Shown in pieces: positions 9,287 to 21,576 of a stretch of 64,000 bases of DNA. Each line of letters opens with the position of its first letter. Positions within the stretch are counted from its first letter, which is position 1. The translations under genes were made by a program, and so were the position numbers. The stretch is taken from positions 124,001-188,000 of the forward strand of contig NZ_JFGT01000004.1 in assembly GCF_000599885.1 (NCBI RefSeq), written 5' to 3'. Source of the stretch: Pantoea sp. IMH (lineage in GTDB: Bacteria; Pseudomonadota; Gammaproteobacteria; Enterobacterales; Enterobacteriaceae). The notes under the pieces were generated by a model. That model was not told where the DNA came from, did no database searches, and saw only the letters and a list, made by a program, of their open reading frames with translations.

Positions 9287-11716
9287 CTAAAGCAGCTGCG
9301 CCAGCCGGTTGAGATCGGACTGAATGGCGCCTGCGGTCACGTCCCGCCCGGCGCCTGGCCCGCGGATCACCAGTGGGTTATCGCGGTACCAGCGGCTCTC
9401 AATGGCAAAGACATTATCGCAAGGCAGTAATGCCGCCAGCGGATGATCCTCTCTGACGGCCTCAACGCCAACACGGGCTTTGCCATTCGCATCAAACCGC
9501 GCCACATAGCGCAGCACCAGGCCCATCTCGCAGGCCGCCTCAAAACGCTGCTGCATCTGCTCATTCAGCGCGTCGCCGTTTTCAAAGAAATGATCGACAG
9601 ATTCGCTCTCACAGCCTTTCGGCACCAGTGACTCGACGCGAACCTGATCGGGTTCGATATCGTAGCCAGCTTCACGGGCAAGGATCACCAGCTTACGCAT
9701 CACATCCTGGCCGGAGAGGTCAACGCGTGGATCCGGCTCCGTCAGACCCTGCTGCCAGGCCTGATCGACCAGTTCGGTAAAAGGAACCGTGCCGTCATAT
9801 TGCAGGAACAGCCAGGAGAGCGTGCCGGAGAAAATACCGCTGATGGAAAGGATGCTGTCGCCGCTCTCGCGCAGGTCACGCACCGTATAGTTGACCGGTA
9901 ATCCCGCGCCTACGGTGGCGTTATAGAGCCAGTGTCGTCCCGTCTTGGCAAAAGCGTCACGGATTTGCCGGTAGCGGTCGCTGCTGGACGCGCCTGCAAC
10001 CTTGTTGGCGCTGATGACGTGGAACCCGTGGCTGGCGAAGTCAAGATACTGCCCGGCAAGCGGTTCGCTGGCGGTCACGTCAAGCACTACCAGGTCATCA
10101 AACGGATGCGCGCGCATCCACAGAAAGAGCGACTCCTCATCCTGCTCCACCGCTTCATCTTCAAAGAAAGCCAGCGCACGGCTCGCGTCTAATCCGTCAT
10201 AACTTAACAGGCTGCGGCGGCTGTCCACCACGCCCGCCAGGATGAATTCGAAGCCGGTCCGCGCCGACAGCGTTTCCTGCTCGCGGCCAAACAGTTCAAG
10301 CCAGCGGGAACCGATGTTCCCTTTGCCAAACAGCACCAGCCCTACCTGTTTCTCAGCCCGGAACAGCGACTGATGCAGGCCACGAATCAGATGCTCAGTT
10401 GGGCCAACGCGCAGCACCGCCACCAGGCTGATCCCTTCTTCAGACTGCCAGATAAACTCAACGGGCTGATCTTTCAGCTGCTGCCAGAAGCGATGACTGT
10501 GCAGCGGGTTACGGCAGACGCCTGCTCCCACCAGCGCCACCATCGCCATACCTTCGCGTAGCTGAAGCTTGCCGGGAAGTGCGGCGCTCTGAAGTAACTC
10601 AAGCGCGCTGTTAACCACTTCCGTGGTATAGCAAAGCTGGAGAAGATTGCGGTCAGGATGTATACCGATCGCCAGCGGACGAAGCTGCGCACGCCTGAGC
10701 AGATGATCGGCCTCTTTATATTGTGCGGCGAAGTCATGCTGTGGCGAAACCTGAAATTCAATCAGGCAGACATCGTCATGGCTGGTGACGATGCGTGCGC
10801 CGGTGCCGGAGGCCAGTACGCGCTCGATGCGGGTCGAGCCCTGCTCCGGCTGATAGCTACAGCGCAATTGCAGATCGATATCGCTGCCGGAAACGGGCTG
10901 TAGCGTGCGCGTATGCAGCACCGGCGCCGCAAGACGCGCCAGTTCGCTGGCTTCATCCAGCCGCAGCAGCGGCAGCAGGCAGGCATCTTTCACCTTCCGG
11001 GGATCGGCGCTGTACACACCGGCAACGTCACTCCAGATGGTCACTCGCGACGCTCCGGCCAGCGCGCCTATCTGCGTGGCCGAATAGTCGCTGCCGTTAC
11101 GGCCCAGCAGGACGGTTTCGCCCGCCTCATTACGGGAGATAAAGCCGGTGATCACCAGTCGCTCGCCAGGATGCTGCGCCATCAGCTCTTGCAGCAAAGG
11201 CCAGGATTTCCCCTCATCAACCTGAGGCTGGGCGGCGCGCTCGGCGCGCAGGAAATCCCGCGCATCCAGCCAGCAAGCTTTCATATCGCGTAGATTCAGT
11301 ACCGCAGCCATCAGCCGGGCAGACCAGATTTCCCCATGGCCCACGACTTCCGCGTAGACCGCTTCGGTTATCTTGCCGTCCAGCAGCGTGGCGAGTCTTT
11401 CAAGGTCGTGGATAAATTCGGTAATCAGTACGTCAGCCTGGTCAGCCGGCAACAGACCGCCGATCAGCTCGCTCTGGTAACGACGCAGCGCCTGCTGCAC
11501 CTGATGGGCCGACAGACGGTCGCTCTGGCTCAGCTTCAGCCAGTTAATCAGCTGATTGGTGGTGCTTCCGGCGGCGGAAACCACCATCACATCTCCCGGC
11601 AAGCCGTACTCCGCCATAATGCCGGCGACGCGCTGATAACATTTAGCATCGGCGAGACTGCTACCGCCAAATTTATGCAGCTGACGTGTGCCCGCTGCCA
11701 CTGCTGACTGACTCAT
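9287..11716 (-). CDS. metL: Bifunctional aspartate kinase II / homoserine dehydrogenase II
   Basis: Catalyses the first and third steps of the aspartate pathway toward methionine. 809 residues (E. coli MetL 810). The kinase domain opens with HKFGGSSLADAKCYQRV; a linker domain occupies the middle; the homoserine dehydrogenase part begins near residue 460 with LVLFGKGNIGSRW and includes VISANKVAG and the GIFSGTLSWLF region. It follows metB after two bases, so the two are one operon under MetJ. In E. coli metF lies directly downstream; here the accessory insert follows. Confidence 0.97.
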   Translation of the reverse strand: MSQSAVAAGTRQLHKFGGSSLADAKCYQRVAGIMAEYGLPGDVMVVSAAGSTTNQLINWLKLSQSDRLSAHQVQQALRRYQSELIGGLLPADQADVLITEFIHDLERLATLLDGKITEAVYAEVVGHGEIWSARLMAAVLNLRDMKACWLDARDFLRAERAAQPQVDEGKSWPLLQELMAQHPGERLVITGFISRNEAGETVLLGRNGSDYSATQIGALAGASRVTIWSDVAGVYSADPRKVKDACLLPLLRLDEASELARLAAPVLHTRTLQPVSGSDIDLQLRCSYQPEQGSTRIERVLASGTGARIVTSHDDVCLIEFQVSPQHDFAAQYKEADHLLRRAQLRPLAIGIHPDRNLLQLCYTTEVVNSALELLQSAALPGKLQLREGMAMVALVGAGVCRNPLHSHRFWQQLKDQPVEFIWQSEEGISLVAVLRVGPTEHLIRGLHQSLFRAEKQVGLVLFGKGNIGSRWLELFGREQETLSARTGFEFILAGVVDSRRSLLSYDGLDASRALAFFEDEAVEQDEESLFLWMRAHPFDDLVVLDVTASEPLAGQYLDFASHGFHVISANKVAGASSSDRYRQIRDAFAKTGRHWLYNATVGAGLPVNYTVRDLRESGDSILSISGIFSGTLSWLFLQYDGTVPFTELVDQAWQQGLTEPDPRVDLSGQDVMRKLVILAREAGYDIEPDQVRVESLVPKGCESESVDHFFENGDALNEQMQQRFEAACEMGLVLRYVARFDANGKARVGVEAVREDHPLAALLPCDNVFAIESRWYRDNPLVIRGPGAGRDVTAGAIQSDLNRLAQLL

Positions 11717-11718
11717 GC

Positions 11719-12879
11719 TTACCTCTCGGCCGCTATCCGGAATGCGTTATCCAGATCGGCAATTAAATCTTCGTGATCTTCAATACCTGTTGAAACGCGA
11801 AGCAGCGTTTCAGAAATGCCTGCCGCCGCCCGCGCCTCAGCCGACATACCGGCGTGGGTCATGGTCGCCGTATGGGAAATCAGGCTTTCAACCCCGCCCA
11901 GCGACTCTGCAAGGGTAAAGAGTTCAAGAGCTTTCAGAAAGCGTCGCAGCGTCTGTTCGTCGCCGTCCAGCTCGAAACTGAGCATGGCCCCGAAACCTTT
12001 CTGCTGACGAACCGCAAACTCATGACCCGCATTGTCCGGCAGGGAAGGATGATACAACTTTTTCACCAGCGGTTGTTGTTTCAGATACTCCACAATGGCC
12101 AGCGCGTTACGCTGTGCAGCCGCCATGCGCGGGGCCAGCGTACGCAGACCGCGCAGCAGGAGATAGCTGTCGAAAGCGGCTCCCGTTACGCCAATATTAT
12201 TGGCCCACCAGGCCAGTTCAGTCACCTGGGCCGGATCTTTCGCAATGACCGCGCCCGCAACCACATCCGAATGCCCGTTCAGGTATTTGGTGCAGGAGTG
12301 AATCACCAGGTCAGCGCCCAGCGCCAGAGGATTTTGCAGCGCAGGGCTGAGGAAAGTGTTATCCACCACGCTGACCGCGCCTGCTTCCGCCGCCGCCCGA
12401 CAGATAGCGGCAATATCCACCACCCGCAACAGGGGGTTACTGGGGCTCTCAATCAGCACCAGCTTGGGTTTCTCTGCCAGTGCTGCATGCAGTGCGCCTT
12501 CATCGCCCTGATCGACAAACTTAACGCGATAGGCGCCACGCTTGCTGAGACTGTCAAACAGCCGGTAGCTGCCGCCGTAGCAGTCATGAGGTGCCACCAG
12601 CAGATCGCCCGGCTTCAGGAAAACAGTACACACCAGATGGATCGCAGACATGCCGGTATTGGTCATCACCGCGCCAGCACCGCCTTCCAGTTCGGCCAGC
12701 GCACGCTGAACGACATCGCGGGTCGGATTGCCGCGTCGGGAATAATCGTGTGCTCTGGGCTCGTTAAAGTCGGTGAAGTTATAGGTGCTGGAGAGATGAA
12801 TTGGCGGGACAACGCAGCCATATTGCTCATCATCATTCAAACCGCTGCGTACTGCGATGGTAGCCTGTTTACGCGTCAT
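11719..12879 (-). CDS. metB: Cystathionine gamma-synthase
   Basis: PLP enzyme joining O-succinylhomoserine and cysteine to form cystathionine. 386 residues, as in E. coli. YSRRGNPTRDVV is the substrate/phosphate region, and the PLP lysine is K198 in VIHSCTKYLNGHSDVVAGAV. First gene of metBL; five tandem Met boxes lie upstream, shared with divergent metJ. Confidence 0.97.
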   Translation of the reverse strand: MTRKQATIAVRSGLNDDEQYGCVVPPIHLSSTYNFTDFNEPRAHDYSRRGNPTRDVVQRALAELEGGAGAVMTNTGMSAIHLVCTVFLKPGDLLVAPHDCYGGSYRLFDSLSKRGAYRVKFVDQGDEGALHAALAEKPKLVLIESPSNPLLRVVDIAAICRAAAEAGAVSVVDNTFLSPALQNPLALGADLVIHSCTKYLNGHSDVVAGAVIAKDPAQVTELAWWANNIGVTGAAFDSYLLLRGLRTLAPRMAAAQRNALAIVEYLKQQPLVKKLYHPSLPDNAGHEFAVRQQKGFGAMLSFELDGDEQTLRRFLKALELFTLAESLGGVESLISHTATMTHAGMSAEARAAAGISETLLRVSTGIEDHEDLIADLDNAFRIAAER

Positions 12880-12937
12880 GGTGTCTCTGTTCCCGAAGCA
12901 GATTAAGGAAGAGTGCTTAGCATAACAGGGCAGGAAT

Positions 12938-12977
12938 AGACGTCAACACATCTGGACATCTAAATGTCTTTGCGTAT
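12938..12977. promoter_or_regulatory. MetJ operator between metB and metJ: five tandem Met boxes
   Basis: Five abutting 8-mers on the plus strand: AGACGTCA, ACACATCT, GGACATCT, AAATGTCT, TTGCGTAT. All resemble AGACGTCT. The site lies in the divergent promoter region and should mediate repression of metBL and autoregulation of metJ. Confidence 0.92.
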
Positions 12978-13123
12978 AGATTGAGCAATCCGGCAATAAC
13001 CGTTAAGATTATGACGCTATAGCGAACAGAAATTTGCGCCAATGCGGTGTGGTGGGCACTAACTTCGGGCATAATTAGCCGAATTTCGGCTTTTCAATAA
13101 TTTGATAATGATTAAGGTAACCC

Positions 13124-13441
13124 ATGGCTGAATGGAACGGCGAATATATCAGCCCTTACGCCGAGCACGGTAAGAAGAGCGAGCAGGTAAAAAAGATAAC
13201 GGTATCGATCCCGTTAAAAGTGCTGAAAATTTTAACCGACGAGCGCACCCGCCGTCAGGTGAACAATTTGCGGCATGCGACCAACAGTGAACTGCTGTGT
13301 GAAGCGTTTTTGCACGCCTTTACCGGCCAGCCATTACCGGATGATGTCGATCTGCGTAAAGAGCGCAGTGATGAAATCCCGGAAGCGGCGAAAGCGATCA
13401 TGCGTGAAATGGGCGTCGATCCCGATACCTGGGTGTACTGA
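13124..13441 (+). CDS. metJ: Methionine repressor MetJ
   Basis: Ribbon-helix-helix repressor of the methionine regulon with S-adenosylmethionine as corepressor. 105 residues, the E. coli length. [49 protein letters not shown] holds the DNA-contacting strand and the corepressor-binding helices. AAGGTAA precedes the ATG. Divergent from metB. Confidence 0.98.
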   Translation: MAEWNGEYISPYAEHGKKSEQVKKITVSIPLKVLKILTDERTRRQVNNLRHATNSELLCEAFLHAFTGQPLPDDVDLRKERSDEIPEAAKAIMREMGVDPDTWVY

Positions 13442-13452
13442 TTTTCAGGTAT

Positions 13453-13481
13453 AAAAAAACCCAGCCGAAGCTGGGTTTTTT
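13453..13481. terminator. Bidirectional terminator between metJ and rpmE
   Basis: AAAAAAACCCAGC / GCTGGGTTTTTT with a short CGAA loop, A-run on one side and T-run on the other. It serves metJ and the converging rpmE. Confidence 0.93.
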
Positions 13482-13516
13482 CGCTGCATCCGAAACTTAC
13501 GTCTCGTACAGGTCGC

Positions 13517-13729
13517 TTATTTGCTGCCTGGGATGCTGAAACGCTTGTTGAAGCGATCAACACGACCACCGCTCGCAACATCACGCTGCTTGCCGGTGTA
13601 GAACGGGTGGCATTTGCCGCACACGTCCAGGTTCAGGTCGTGACCCACGGTTGAGCGGGTTTTGATTTCGTTACCGCAAGAACATTTAGCAGTAACTTCA
13701 GCGTAATTCGGGTGAATACCTTTTTTCAT
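13517..13729 (-). CDS. rpmE: 50S ribosomal protein L31, zinc-binding form
   Basis: 70-residue protein [22 protein letters not shown]... with the four zinc cysteines C16, C18, C37 and C40 (CSC ... VCGKC). HPFYTGKQ and the basic C-terminus are family features. The cysteines mark the zinc-containing paralogue that is replaced by YkgM under zinc starvation in related bacteria. Divergent from priA. Confidence 0.98.
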   Translation of the reverse strand: MKKGIHPNYAEVTAKCSCGNEIKTRSTVGHDLNLDVCGKCHPFYTGKQRDVASGGRVDRFNKRFSIPGSK

Positions 13730-13762
13730 GGGAAACCTCAGTTAAGGCCGTGTCGCTCTCCC

Positions 13763-13789
13763 GTGCCAGGGTTGACCCTGCACCGGCAC
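13763..13789 (-). promoter_or_regulatory. Possible L31 mRNA leader hairpin upstream of rpmE
   Basis: On the minus strand GTGCC...CAGGGT-CA-ACCCTG-GCAC folds into a two-part stem 34 bases before the rpmE ATG. Structured leaders that let L31 regulate its own mRNA have been predicted in gamma-proteobacteria. The position fits; identity with that leader is unproven. Confidence 0.45.
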
Positions 13790-13820
13790 CACACGAAGAT
13801 TAATATTTCAGGTGTAATGA

Positions 13821-16142
<2,322 letters not shown>

Positions 16143-16234
16143 TCGCCGGTAAGATTGCGAACTGCATCGAAAAAAGCGTTACAGGTCACACTTTTTATGC
16201 AAATTGAGTAACGACGCCACCTGACATCTGATAA

Positions 16235-16256
16235 AAATGTGACGGTTGTCAGCAAA
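16235..16256 (+). promoter_or_regulatory. Possible CRP-binding site upstream of cytR
   Basis: AAATGTGACGGTTGTCAGCAAA has a perfect TGTGA half-site and a weak second half. cytR is CRP-activated and autoregulated in E. coli, so the location is suitable. It is a weak match, called on context. Confidence 0.4.
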
Positions 16257-16326
16257 TTGGCAGATCCCTCCCTTATCAACCAGAATTATCCCCGAAGAAA
16301 GGCCGTCTCGGGCGAGGAGAGCAGCG

Positions 16327-17364
16327 TTGGAGCAGAATCAAGAGACAGCAGGCGCGACCATGAAGGACGTGGCTGAAAAGGCAGGCGTATCAACGGCAAC
16401 CGTTTCCCGCGCCCTGATGAACCCGGAAAAGGTCTCTGCTGCCACACGACTGAAAGTGGAACAAGCGGTAAGCGCCGTCGGCTATTCTCCTCACGCTTTG
16501 TCGCGGGCCAGTAAGCGCAGTGAATCACGTACCATCCTGGTCATCGTGCCGGACATTTGCGATCCCTTTTTCAGTGAAATGATCCGCGGTATTGAAGTGG
16601 TGGCGGCCGAACAGGATTATCTGGTGCTGATTGGCGACTGCGCCCATCAGAATCGTCAGGAAAAATCCTTCCTTAATTTGATGCTTACCCGGCAGATTGA
16701 CGGCATGGTGCTGCTGGGTTCACAGGTTCCTTTTGATACCAGTCTTGAAGAGCAGCGTAACTTGCCGCCGATGGTGATGGCCAATGAATTTGCGCCGGAG
16801 CTGGAGCTGCCGACCGTGCATATCGACAATCTGACGGCGGCTTTCGAAGCCGTTAATCATCTGCTAAAGCTGGGACACAGCCGCATCGCCTGCATTGCCG
16901 GGCCGCATGAGATGCCGCTCTGTCAGTATCGTCTGCAGGGTTATATTCAGGCACTCAGGCGTAACGGTCTGCCGGTTGATCCTCACTATATTGTCCGTGG
17001 CGATTTTACGTTTGATGCCGGAAGCCGCGCGATGAAACAGTTGATGGCGCTGCCTCAGCGTCCTGATGCGCTGTTCTGTCATAGCGACATTATGGCGCTG
17101 GGTGCCATGTCACAGGCCAAAATTATGGGGTTACGTATACCGCAGGATCTCTCGCTGATAGGCTTTGATGATATCGAACTCTCACGCTACAGCGATCCTC
17201 AGCTCACCACCGTCGCCCAGCCGCGTTTCAATATTGGCCGCGAAGCAATGAATTTGCTGCTGGAACAGCTTCAGGGAAGGAAAGTGAACAGCGGTTCGCG
17301 CCTGCTGGACTTCGAACTTAAGATTCGTGGCAGCACCGCGCCGCACCTGCGCGTAAAGCGTTAA
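16327..17364 (+). CDS. cytR: Transcriptional repressor CytR (LacI family)
   Basis: Cytidine-responsive repressor of nucleoside uptake and catabolism genes. ATMKDVAEKAGVSTATVSRALMNPEKVS is the LacI-type helix-turn-helix; RTILVIVPDICDPFFSEMIRGIEV opens the periplasmic-binding-like sensor domain. The start is chosen as TTG at 16327, because GAGGAG lies at 16314-16319 with a 7-base spacer and it gives the same short lead (about 11 residues before MKDV) as E. coli CytR. An ATG at 16360 would remove that lead. 345 residues. Confidence 0.92.
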   Translation: MEQNQETAGATMKDVAEKAGVSTATVSRALMNPEKVSAATRLKVEQAVSAVGYSPHALSRASKRSESRTILVIVPDICDPFFSEMIRGIEVVAAEQDYLVLIGDCAHQNRQEKSFLNLMLTRQIDGMVLLGSQVPFDTSLEEQRNLPPMVMANEFAPELELPTVHIDNLTAAFEAVNHLLKLGHSRIACIAGPHEMPLCQYRLQGYIQALRRNGLPVDPHYIVRGDFTFDAGSRAMKQLMALPQRPDALFCHSDIMALGAMSQAKIMGLRIPQDLSLIGFDDIELSRYSDPQLTTVAQPRFNIGREAMNLLLEQLQGRKVNSGSRLLDFELKIRGSTAPHLRVKR

Positions 17365-17535
17365 CGCCAGCAAAGCGCTGCGCGGCTGAGCGGCAAAAAT
17401 CAGAATCAGTAGATTCTTAATGGCATCGCTGCTGGTCAAACTTCCGGCCCTTGAGTAACATGGCGAGCTGACAGCCGGGCGCGGCATCGCTTTTTTGCCC
17501 GGCCTCACCTTCTCTTGATTATTAGTGGAACGATA

Positions 17536-18381
17536 GTGGCACAAAAAGATTATGTAGGCCGCGGGCGTTCGACAGGGACGCGTCGCAAAAAGAGCAACAG
17601 CCGCAGCAAAAAGCGCAGTAGTGGTTCAGGGGTATCGAAGATAATGATGGTGCTTGCCGTTGCGGTACTGGTCTCCTTTATCGGCGGTTTATGGTTTATC
17701 GCGCATCAGAAGAAAGAAGAGACGCCCGTCCCCGATCATAAAGCGGTGGGTAACGGCTTGCCCCCCAAGCCGGAAGAACGCTGGCGCTATATAAAAGAAC
17801 TGGAAAATCGCCAGATCACCGTGCCGGCGCCAAAAGAACCTTCAGCAGGTGGCGAAGTCCATTCTCAAACGCAGCTTACCGATGAACAGCGCCAGCTGCT
17901 GGAGCAGATGCAGGCTGATATGCGTCAGCAGCCGACGCAGCTGAACGAAGTGCCGTGGAACGAGCAAACGCCTGCGCAGCAGCAGCAGACCCTTCAGCGT
18001 CAGCAGACGCAGCTTCAGCAACAGTCGCGTCAGCAGCAACAGCAGCCTGCCCGCACCCAACCTGCCGCGCCGCGTGAACCGGTTCGTCAGGTGCCGGAGC
18101 CACGCGTACAGCCAAAAGCGGAGCCGAAGCCAAAAGAGGTGAAGAAAGAGAGTTCCCAGCGCTGGATGGTGCAGTGTGGCTCATTTAAAGGCACCGATCA
18201 GGCTGAGTCGATCCGTGCTCAGCTGGCCTTTGAAGGCTTCGAAAGCCATATCACGACCGGCGGCGGTTGGAATCGGGTGGTTATCGGGCCGTACAATAAC
18301 CGTTCAGGCGCGGACAGCACGTTGAAACGTCTGCGCGGCTCCGGCCACACAAATTGTATTCCTCTCTCCATCGGGGGTTGA
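17536..18381 (+). CDS. ftsN: Cell division protein FtsN
   Basis: Late divisome protein that triggers septal peptidoglycan synthesis. GTG at 17536 gives an N-terminus AQKDYVGRGR like E. coli MAQRDYVRR. Basic cytoplasmic tail, one transmembrane helix (MMVLAVAVLVSFIGGLWFIA), an essential periplasmic segment with ERWRYIKELENRQ, a Gln/Pro-rich linker, and a C-terminal SPOR domain (RWMVQCGSF ... WNRVVIGPY ... HTNCIPL). 281 residues, shorter than E. coli FtsN (319), the difference being in the low-complexity linker. Confidence 0.95.
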   Translation: MAQKDYVGRGRSTGTRRKKSNSRSKKRSSGSGVSKIMMVLAVAVLVSFIGGLWFIAHQKKEETPVPDHKAVGNGLPPKPEERWRYIKELENRQITVPAPKEPSAGGEVHSQTQLTDEQRQLLEQMQADMRQQPTQLNEVPWNEQTPAQQQQTLQRQQTQLQQQSRQQQQQPARTQPAAPREPVRQVPEPRVQPKAEPKPKEVKKESSQRWMVQCGSFKGTDQAESIRAQLAFEGFESHITTGGGWNRVVIGPYNNRSGADSTLKRLRGSGHTNCIPLSIGG

Positions 18382-18404
18382 AACCCTTCAATCCCGCCCC
18401 ATAT
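18378..18404 (+). promoter_or_regulatory. Heat-shock (sigma-32) promoter of hslVU
   Basis: TTGAAA at 18378-18383 and CCCCATAT at 18397-18404, 13 bases apart, match the sigma-32 consensus (CTTGAA, CCCCATnT). The -35 element overlaps the ftsN stop codon. hslVU is a heat-shock operon in E. coli. Confidence 0.88.
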
Positions 18405-18419
18405 CTGGTTGCATCAATG

Positions 18420-18440
18420 CCCCACATGAAAAATGTGGGG
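18420..18440 (+). promoter_or_regulatory. 5' stem-loop of the hslVU mRNA
   Basis: CCCCACAT-GAAAA-ATGTGGGG, a perfect 8-bp stem about 10 bases after the expected transcription start. A 5' stem-loop that stabilises hslVU mRNA is known in E. coli; this is its likely counterpart. No T-run follows, so it is not a terminator. Confidence 0.75.
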
Positions 18441-18471
18441 ACATCTTCTTACTGCAACAAGGGGTCTGCCC

Positions 18472-19002
18472 GTGACAACAATTGTAAGTGTTCGACGCAA
18501 CGGCCAGGTAGTGATTGGCGGTGATGGCCAGGCTACCCTCGGCAATACCGTTATGAAAGGCAACGTCAAAAAAGTGCGTCGTCTCTATAATGACAAAGTC
18601 ATTGCCGGTTTTGCTGGCGGTACCGCAGATGCCTTTACCCTGTTTGAACTCTTTGAACGCAAGCTGGAATTGCATCAGGGTCATCTGGTGAAGGCGGCCG
18701 TAGAACTGGCCAAAGACTGGCGCACCGACCGTATGCTGCGCAAACTGGAAGCCCTGCTGGCGGTAGCGGATGAGAATGCCTCTCTGATTATTACCGGTAA
18801 TGGCGACGTTATTCAGCCCGAAAACGACCTGATTGCCATTGGTTCCGGTGGTCCTTACGCCCAGGCCGCGGCCCGTGCGCTGTTGGAAAATACCGAAATC
18901 GGCGCACGCGACATCGTGGAAAAAGCGCTGGGTATTGCAGGTGATATCTGCATTTACACCAACAATAACCTCACTATCGAAGAATTACCGTCTAAAGCGT
19001 AA
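18472..19002 (+). CDS. hslV: ATP-dependent protease HslVU, peptidase subunit HslV
   Basis: Threonine peptidase forming a double hexamer capped by HslU. GTG at 18472 with AAGGGG seven bases upstream gives (M)[23 protein letters not shown]; removal of the first residue exposes the catalytic threonine. 176 residues, as in E. coli. The ORF is open upstream, but that part lies in the 5' stem-loop. hslU follows after 11 bases. Confidence 0.98.
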   Translation: MTTIVSVRRNGQVVIGGDGQATLGNTVMKGNVKKVRRLYNDKVIAGFAGGTADAFTLFELFERKLELHQGHLVKAAVELAKDWRTDRMLRKLEALLAVADENASLIITGNGDVIQPENDLIAIGSGGPYAQAAARALLENTEIGARDIVEKALGIAGDICIYTNNNLTIEELPSKA

Positions 19003-19013
19003 GGATCCTAACT

Positions 19014-20345
19014 ATGTCTGCAATGACCCCGCGCGAGATCGTCAGCGAACTGAACAGATTTATCATCGGCCAGGAGGGTGCCAAACGCGCCGTTGCGATC
19101 GCGCTGCGTAATCGCTGGCGCCGGATGCAGCTCGATGAAGAGCTTCGCCACGAAGTCACGCCAAAAAACATTCTGATGATCGGCCCGACCGGCGTAGGTA
19201 AAACGGAAATTGCCCGCCGCCTGGCCAAGCTTGCCAACGCGCCTTTTATCAAAGTAGAAGCCACTAAGTTCACTGAAGTGGGCTATGTGGGTAAAGAAGT
19301 GGATTCCATTATCCGCGATCTGACCGATTCAGCGATTAAGATGGTGCGTTCTCAGGCCATTGAGCGGAACCGCTACCGCGCTGAAGAGATGGCAGAAGAA
19401 CGCATCCTTGATGTGCTGATCCCACCCGCTAAAAATAACTGGGGTCAGTCAGAAAGCGCGGCTGAACCTTCTGCTGCGCGTCAGTCATTCCGCAAAAAGC
19501 TGCGGGAAGGCCAGCTGGACGATAAAGAGATCGAAATCGACCTGGCCGCGGCGCCAATGGGCGTGGAGATTATGGCACCGCCCGGCATGGAAGAGATGAC
19601 CAGCCAGCTTCAGTCGATGTTCCAGAACCTGGGCGGTCAGAAGCAGAAGCCGCGCAAGCTCAAGATTAAAGATGCGATGAAAATGCTGGTGGAAGAAGAA
19701 GCCGCCAAGCTGGTGAATCCTGAAGAGCTGAAGCAGGAAGCGATCGATGCGGTTGAGCAGCACGGGATCGTGTTTATCGATGAAATCGACAAAGTCTGTA
19801 AGCGCGGCGAAAGTTCTGGTCCGGACGTTTCCCGCGAAGGCGTGCAGCGTGACCTGCTGCCGCTGGTGGAAGGCTGTACCGTTTCCACCAAGCACGGCAT
19901 GGTGAAAACTGACCACATTCTGTTTATCGCTTCCGGCGCATTCCAGGTGGCCAGCCCGTCCGATCTGATCCCTGAATTACAGGGTCGTCTGCCTATCCGC
20001 GTTGAGCTTCAGGCGCTGACCACACACGACTTCGAACGCATTCTCACCGAACCGAGCGCTTCCGTTACCGTGCAGTACAAGGCGCTGATGAAAACGGAAG
20101 GCGTGGATATTCACTTTACCGATGACGGTATCTCCCGCATCGCGGCAGCGGCATGGCAGGTGAATGAAACGGCTGAGAATATCGGCGCACGCCGCCTGCA
20201 TACCGTTCTGGAACGTCTGATGGAAGATATCTCTTACGATGCCAGCGATCTGGATGGTGAATCCATCACGATTGATGCTGAATACGTGAGTAAGCATCTG
20301 GATGAGCTGGTTGCAGATGAAGATTTAAGCCGCTTTATTCTTTAA
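19014..20345 (+). CDS. hslU: ATP-dependent protease HslVU, ATPase subunit HslU
   Basis: AAA+ unfoldase that feeds substrates into HslV. 443 residues, E. coli length. Walker A GPTGVGKT at 57-64, Walker B VFIDEIDK, the GYVGKEV pore loop (about residues 90-96), an inserted I-domain (about 110-240), sensor 2 near [10 protein letters not shown], and the conserved C-terminal SRFIL that docks into HslV. Confidence 0.98.
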   Translation: MSAMTPREIVSELNRFIIGQEGAKRAVAIALRNRWRRMQLDEELRHEVTPKNILMIGPTGVGKTEIARRLAKLANAPFIKVEATKFTEVGYVGKEVDSIIRDLTDSAIKMVRSQAIERNRYRAEEMAEERILDVLIPPAKNNWGQSESAAEPSAARQSFRKKLREGQLDDKEIEIDLAAAPMGVEIMAPPGMEEMTSQLQSMFQNLGGQKQKPRKLKIKDAMKMLVEEEAAKLVNPEELKQEAIDAVEQHGIVFIDEIDKVCKRGESSGPDVSREGVQRDLLPLVEGCTVSTKHGMVKTDHILFIASGAFQVASPSDLIPELQGRLPIRVELQALTTHDFERILTEPSASVTVQYKALMKTEGVDIHFTDDGISRIAAAAWQVNETAENIGARRLHTVLERLMEDISYDASDLDGESITIDAEYVSKHLDELVADEDLSRFIL

Positions 20346-20365
20346 TCAGCCGTTCATGCTGAAGG

Positions 20366-20390
20366 AAAGGAGGCTACGGCCTCCTTTTTT
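20366..20390 (+). terminator. Terminator of hslVU
   Basis: AAAGGAGGC-TAC-GGCCTCCTTTTTT: G+C stem followed by a T-run, 20 bases after the hslU stop. Confidence 0.9.
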
Positions 20391-20540
20391 ACGCCCGCCG
20401 TTCGCTCCGGCGCAGTAAGCAAAAAAGCTCATGACCACCTCTATCCTTGATGAAGATTAACTCTCACGCCGCAGGCAGCCAGTAAACTGGCGGAAAATTA
20501 TCCGGGTTCAGGCCCGTTTTCCCGCTGAGGCGACGCGACT

Positions 20541-21470
20541 ATGACGGAAAACATCTATTCAATCCCTGCCCTCTCCCAAGCCAAAGCCTGGCTGGAAAGC
20601 TTAAGATTACGTACGCTCCCGCTGGCCTGCGCCTCTATTCTGACCGGGTCGGCGCTGGCCTGGTGGCAAAACAGCTTCAGCTTCCCGATAGCCATACTGG
20701 CCTTGCTGACGACGATCCTGCTGCAAATCCTCTCAAACCTGGCGAATGATTATGGCGACGCGCTGAAAGGCAGCGATACGCCAGCCCGTATCGGCCCGCT
20801 TCGCGGTATGCAAAAAGGCGTCATAACGGCGCCACAGATGCGCATAGCGCTGGGCATTACCGTCATGCTGACGATGATGTCGGGCATTATGCTGGTGCTT
20901 TATGCCTGTCGTTCCCTCAGCGATATGCTGGGTTTTATCGTGCTGGGTGCGTTGGCCATCGTGGCGGCGATCGCCTATACGGTGGGTAAAAAGCCCTATG
21001 GTTATCTGGGACTCGGCGATATTTCCGTGCTGCTGTTTTTTGGCTGGCTGGGCGTGGCTGGCAGCTATTACCTGCAGGCTCACAGCCTCCCTCCGGCGCT
21101 ATTCTTACCCGCTACGGCCTGTGGTCTGCTCTCTGTCGCCGTGCTTAACGTCAATAATATGCGTGATATTGAAAGCGACCGGCAGCACGGTAAATACACG
21201 CTTGCGGTCAGGCTCGGCGCGCTCAACGCCCGCCGCTACCATGCCGTGCTGCTTGCCGGCTCGCTCCTCTGCCTGAGCCTGTTTGCCCTGGTGACGCATC
21301 AGGGCATCAGCGGCTGGCTGTTTATGCTGGCAGTACCGCTGCTGCTCAGCCAGGTGCGTTTTATCTTCCGGCAAACCACGGCTACTGCGATGTGTCCAAT
21401 GCTGGGAAGAACCGTGAAAGCCGCCCTGCTGGTCAACGTCCTTTTTTCACTCGGCCTGATCCTGCCTTAA
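20541..21470 (+). CDS. menA: 1,4-dihydroxy-2-naphthoate polyprenyltransferase
   Basis: Membrane enzyme that attaches the polyprenyl chain to 1,4-dihydroxy-2-naphthoate, giving demethylmenaquinone. UbiA family: the first Asp-rich motif is [12 protein letters not shown] and the second is [14 protein letters not shown]. 309 residues with eight or nine hydrophobic helices. Followed by rraA, as in E. coli. Confidence 0.96.
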   Translation: MTENIYSIPALSQAKAWLESLRLRTLPLACASILTGSALAWWQNSFSFPIAILALLTTILLQILSNLANDYGDALKGSDTPARIGPLRGMQKGVITAPQMRIALGITVMLTMMSGIMLVLYACRSLSDMLGFIVLGALAIVAAIAYTVGKKPYGYLGLGDISVLLFFGWLGVAGSYYLQAHSLPPALFLPATACGLLSVAVLNVNNMRDIESDRQHGKYTLAVRLGALNARRYHAVLLAGSLLCLSLFALVTHQGISGWLFMLAVPLLLSQVRFIFRQTTATAMCPMLGRTVKAALLVNVLFSLGLILP

Positions 21471-21576
21471 TTGCGAGGTGATTGACCCATCGCAATTTTT
21501 AACAATTGATGATTTTGCCAACACCCTTGGGAAAGCGATATACTTAGCCTTCCTGCTGCAAACAGACGAACCCCTT

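Noticed and set aside
9127-9312. Plus-strand 61-codon frame rich in hydrophobic residues after the small gene
   Set aside because: No convincing ribosome site, runs into the metL 3' end, and its composition looks like read-through of intergenic repeats.
11854-12906. 350-codon frame antisense to metB
   Set aside because: A shadow of the strongly biased metB coding sequence; no family features and no promoter or ribosome site.
17842-18184. Leu/Arg-rich and Ala-rich frames antisense to ftsN
   Set aside because: Products of the CAG-rich FtsN linker read on the other strand.
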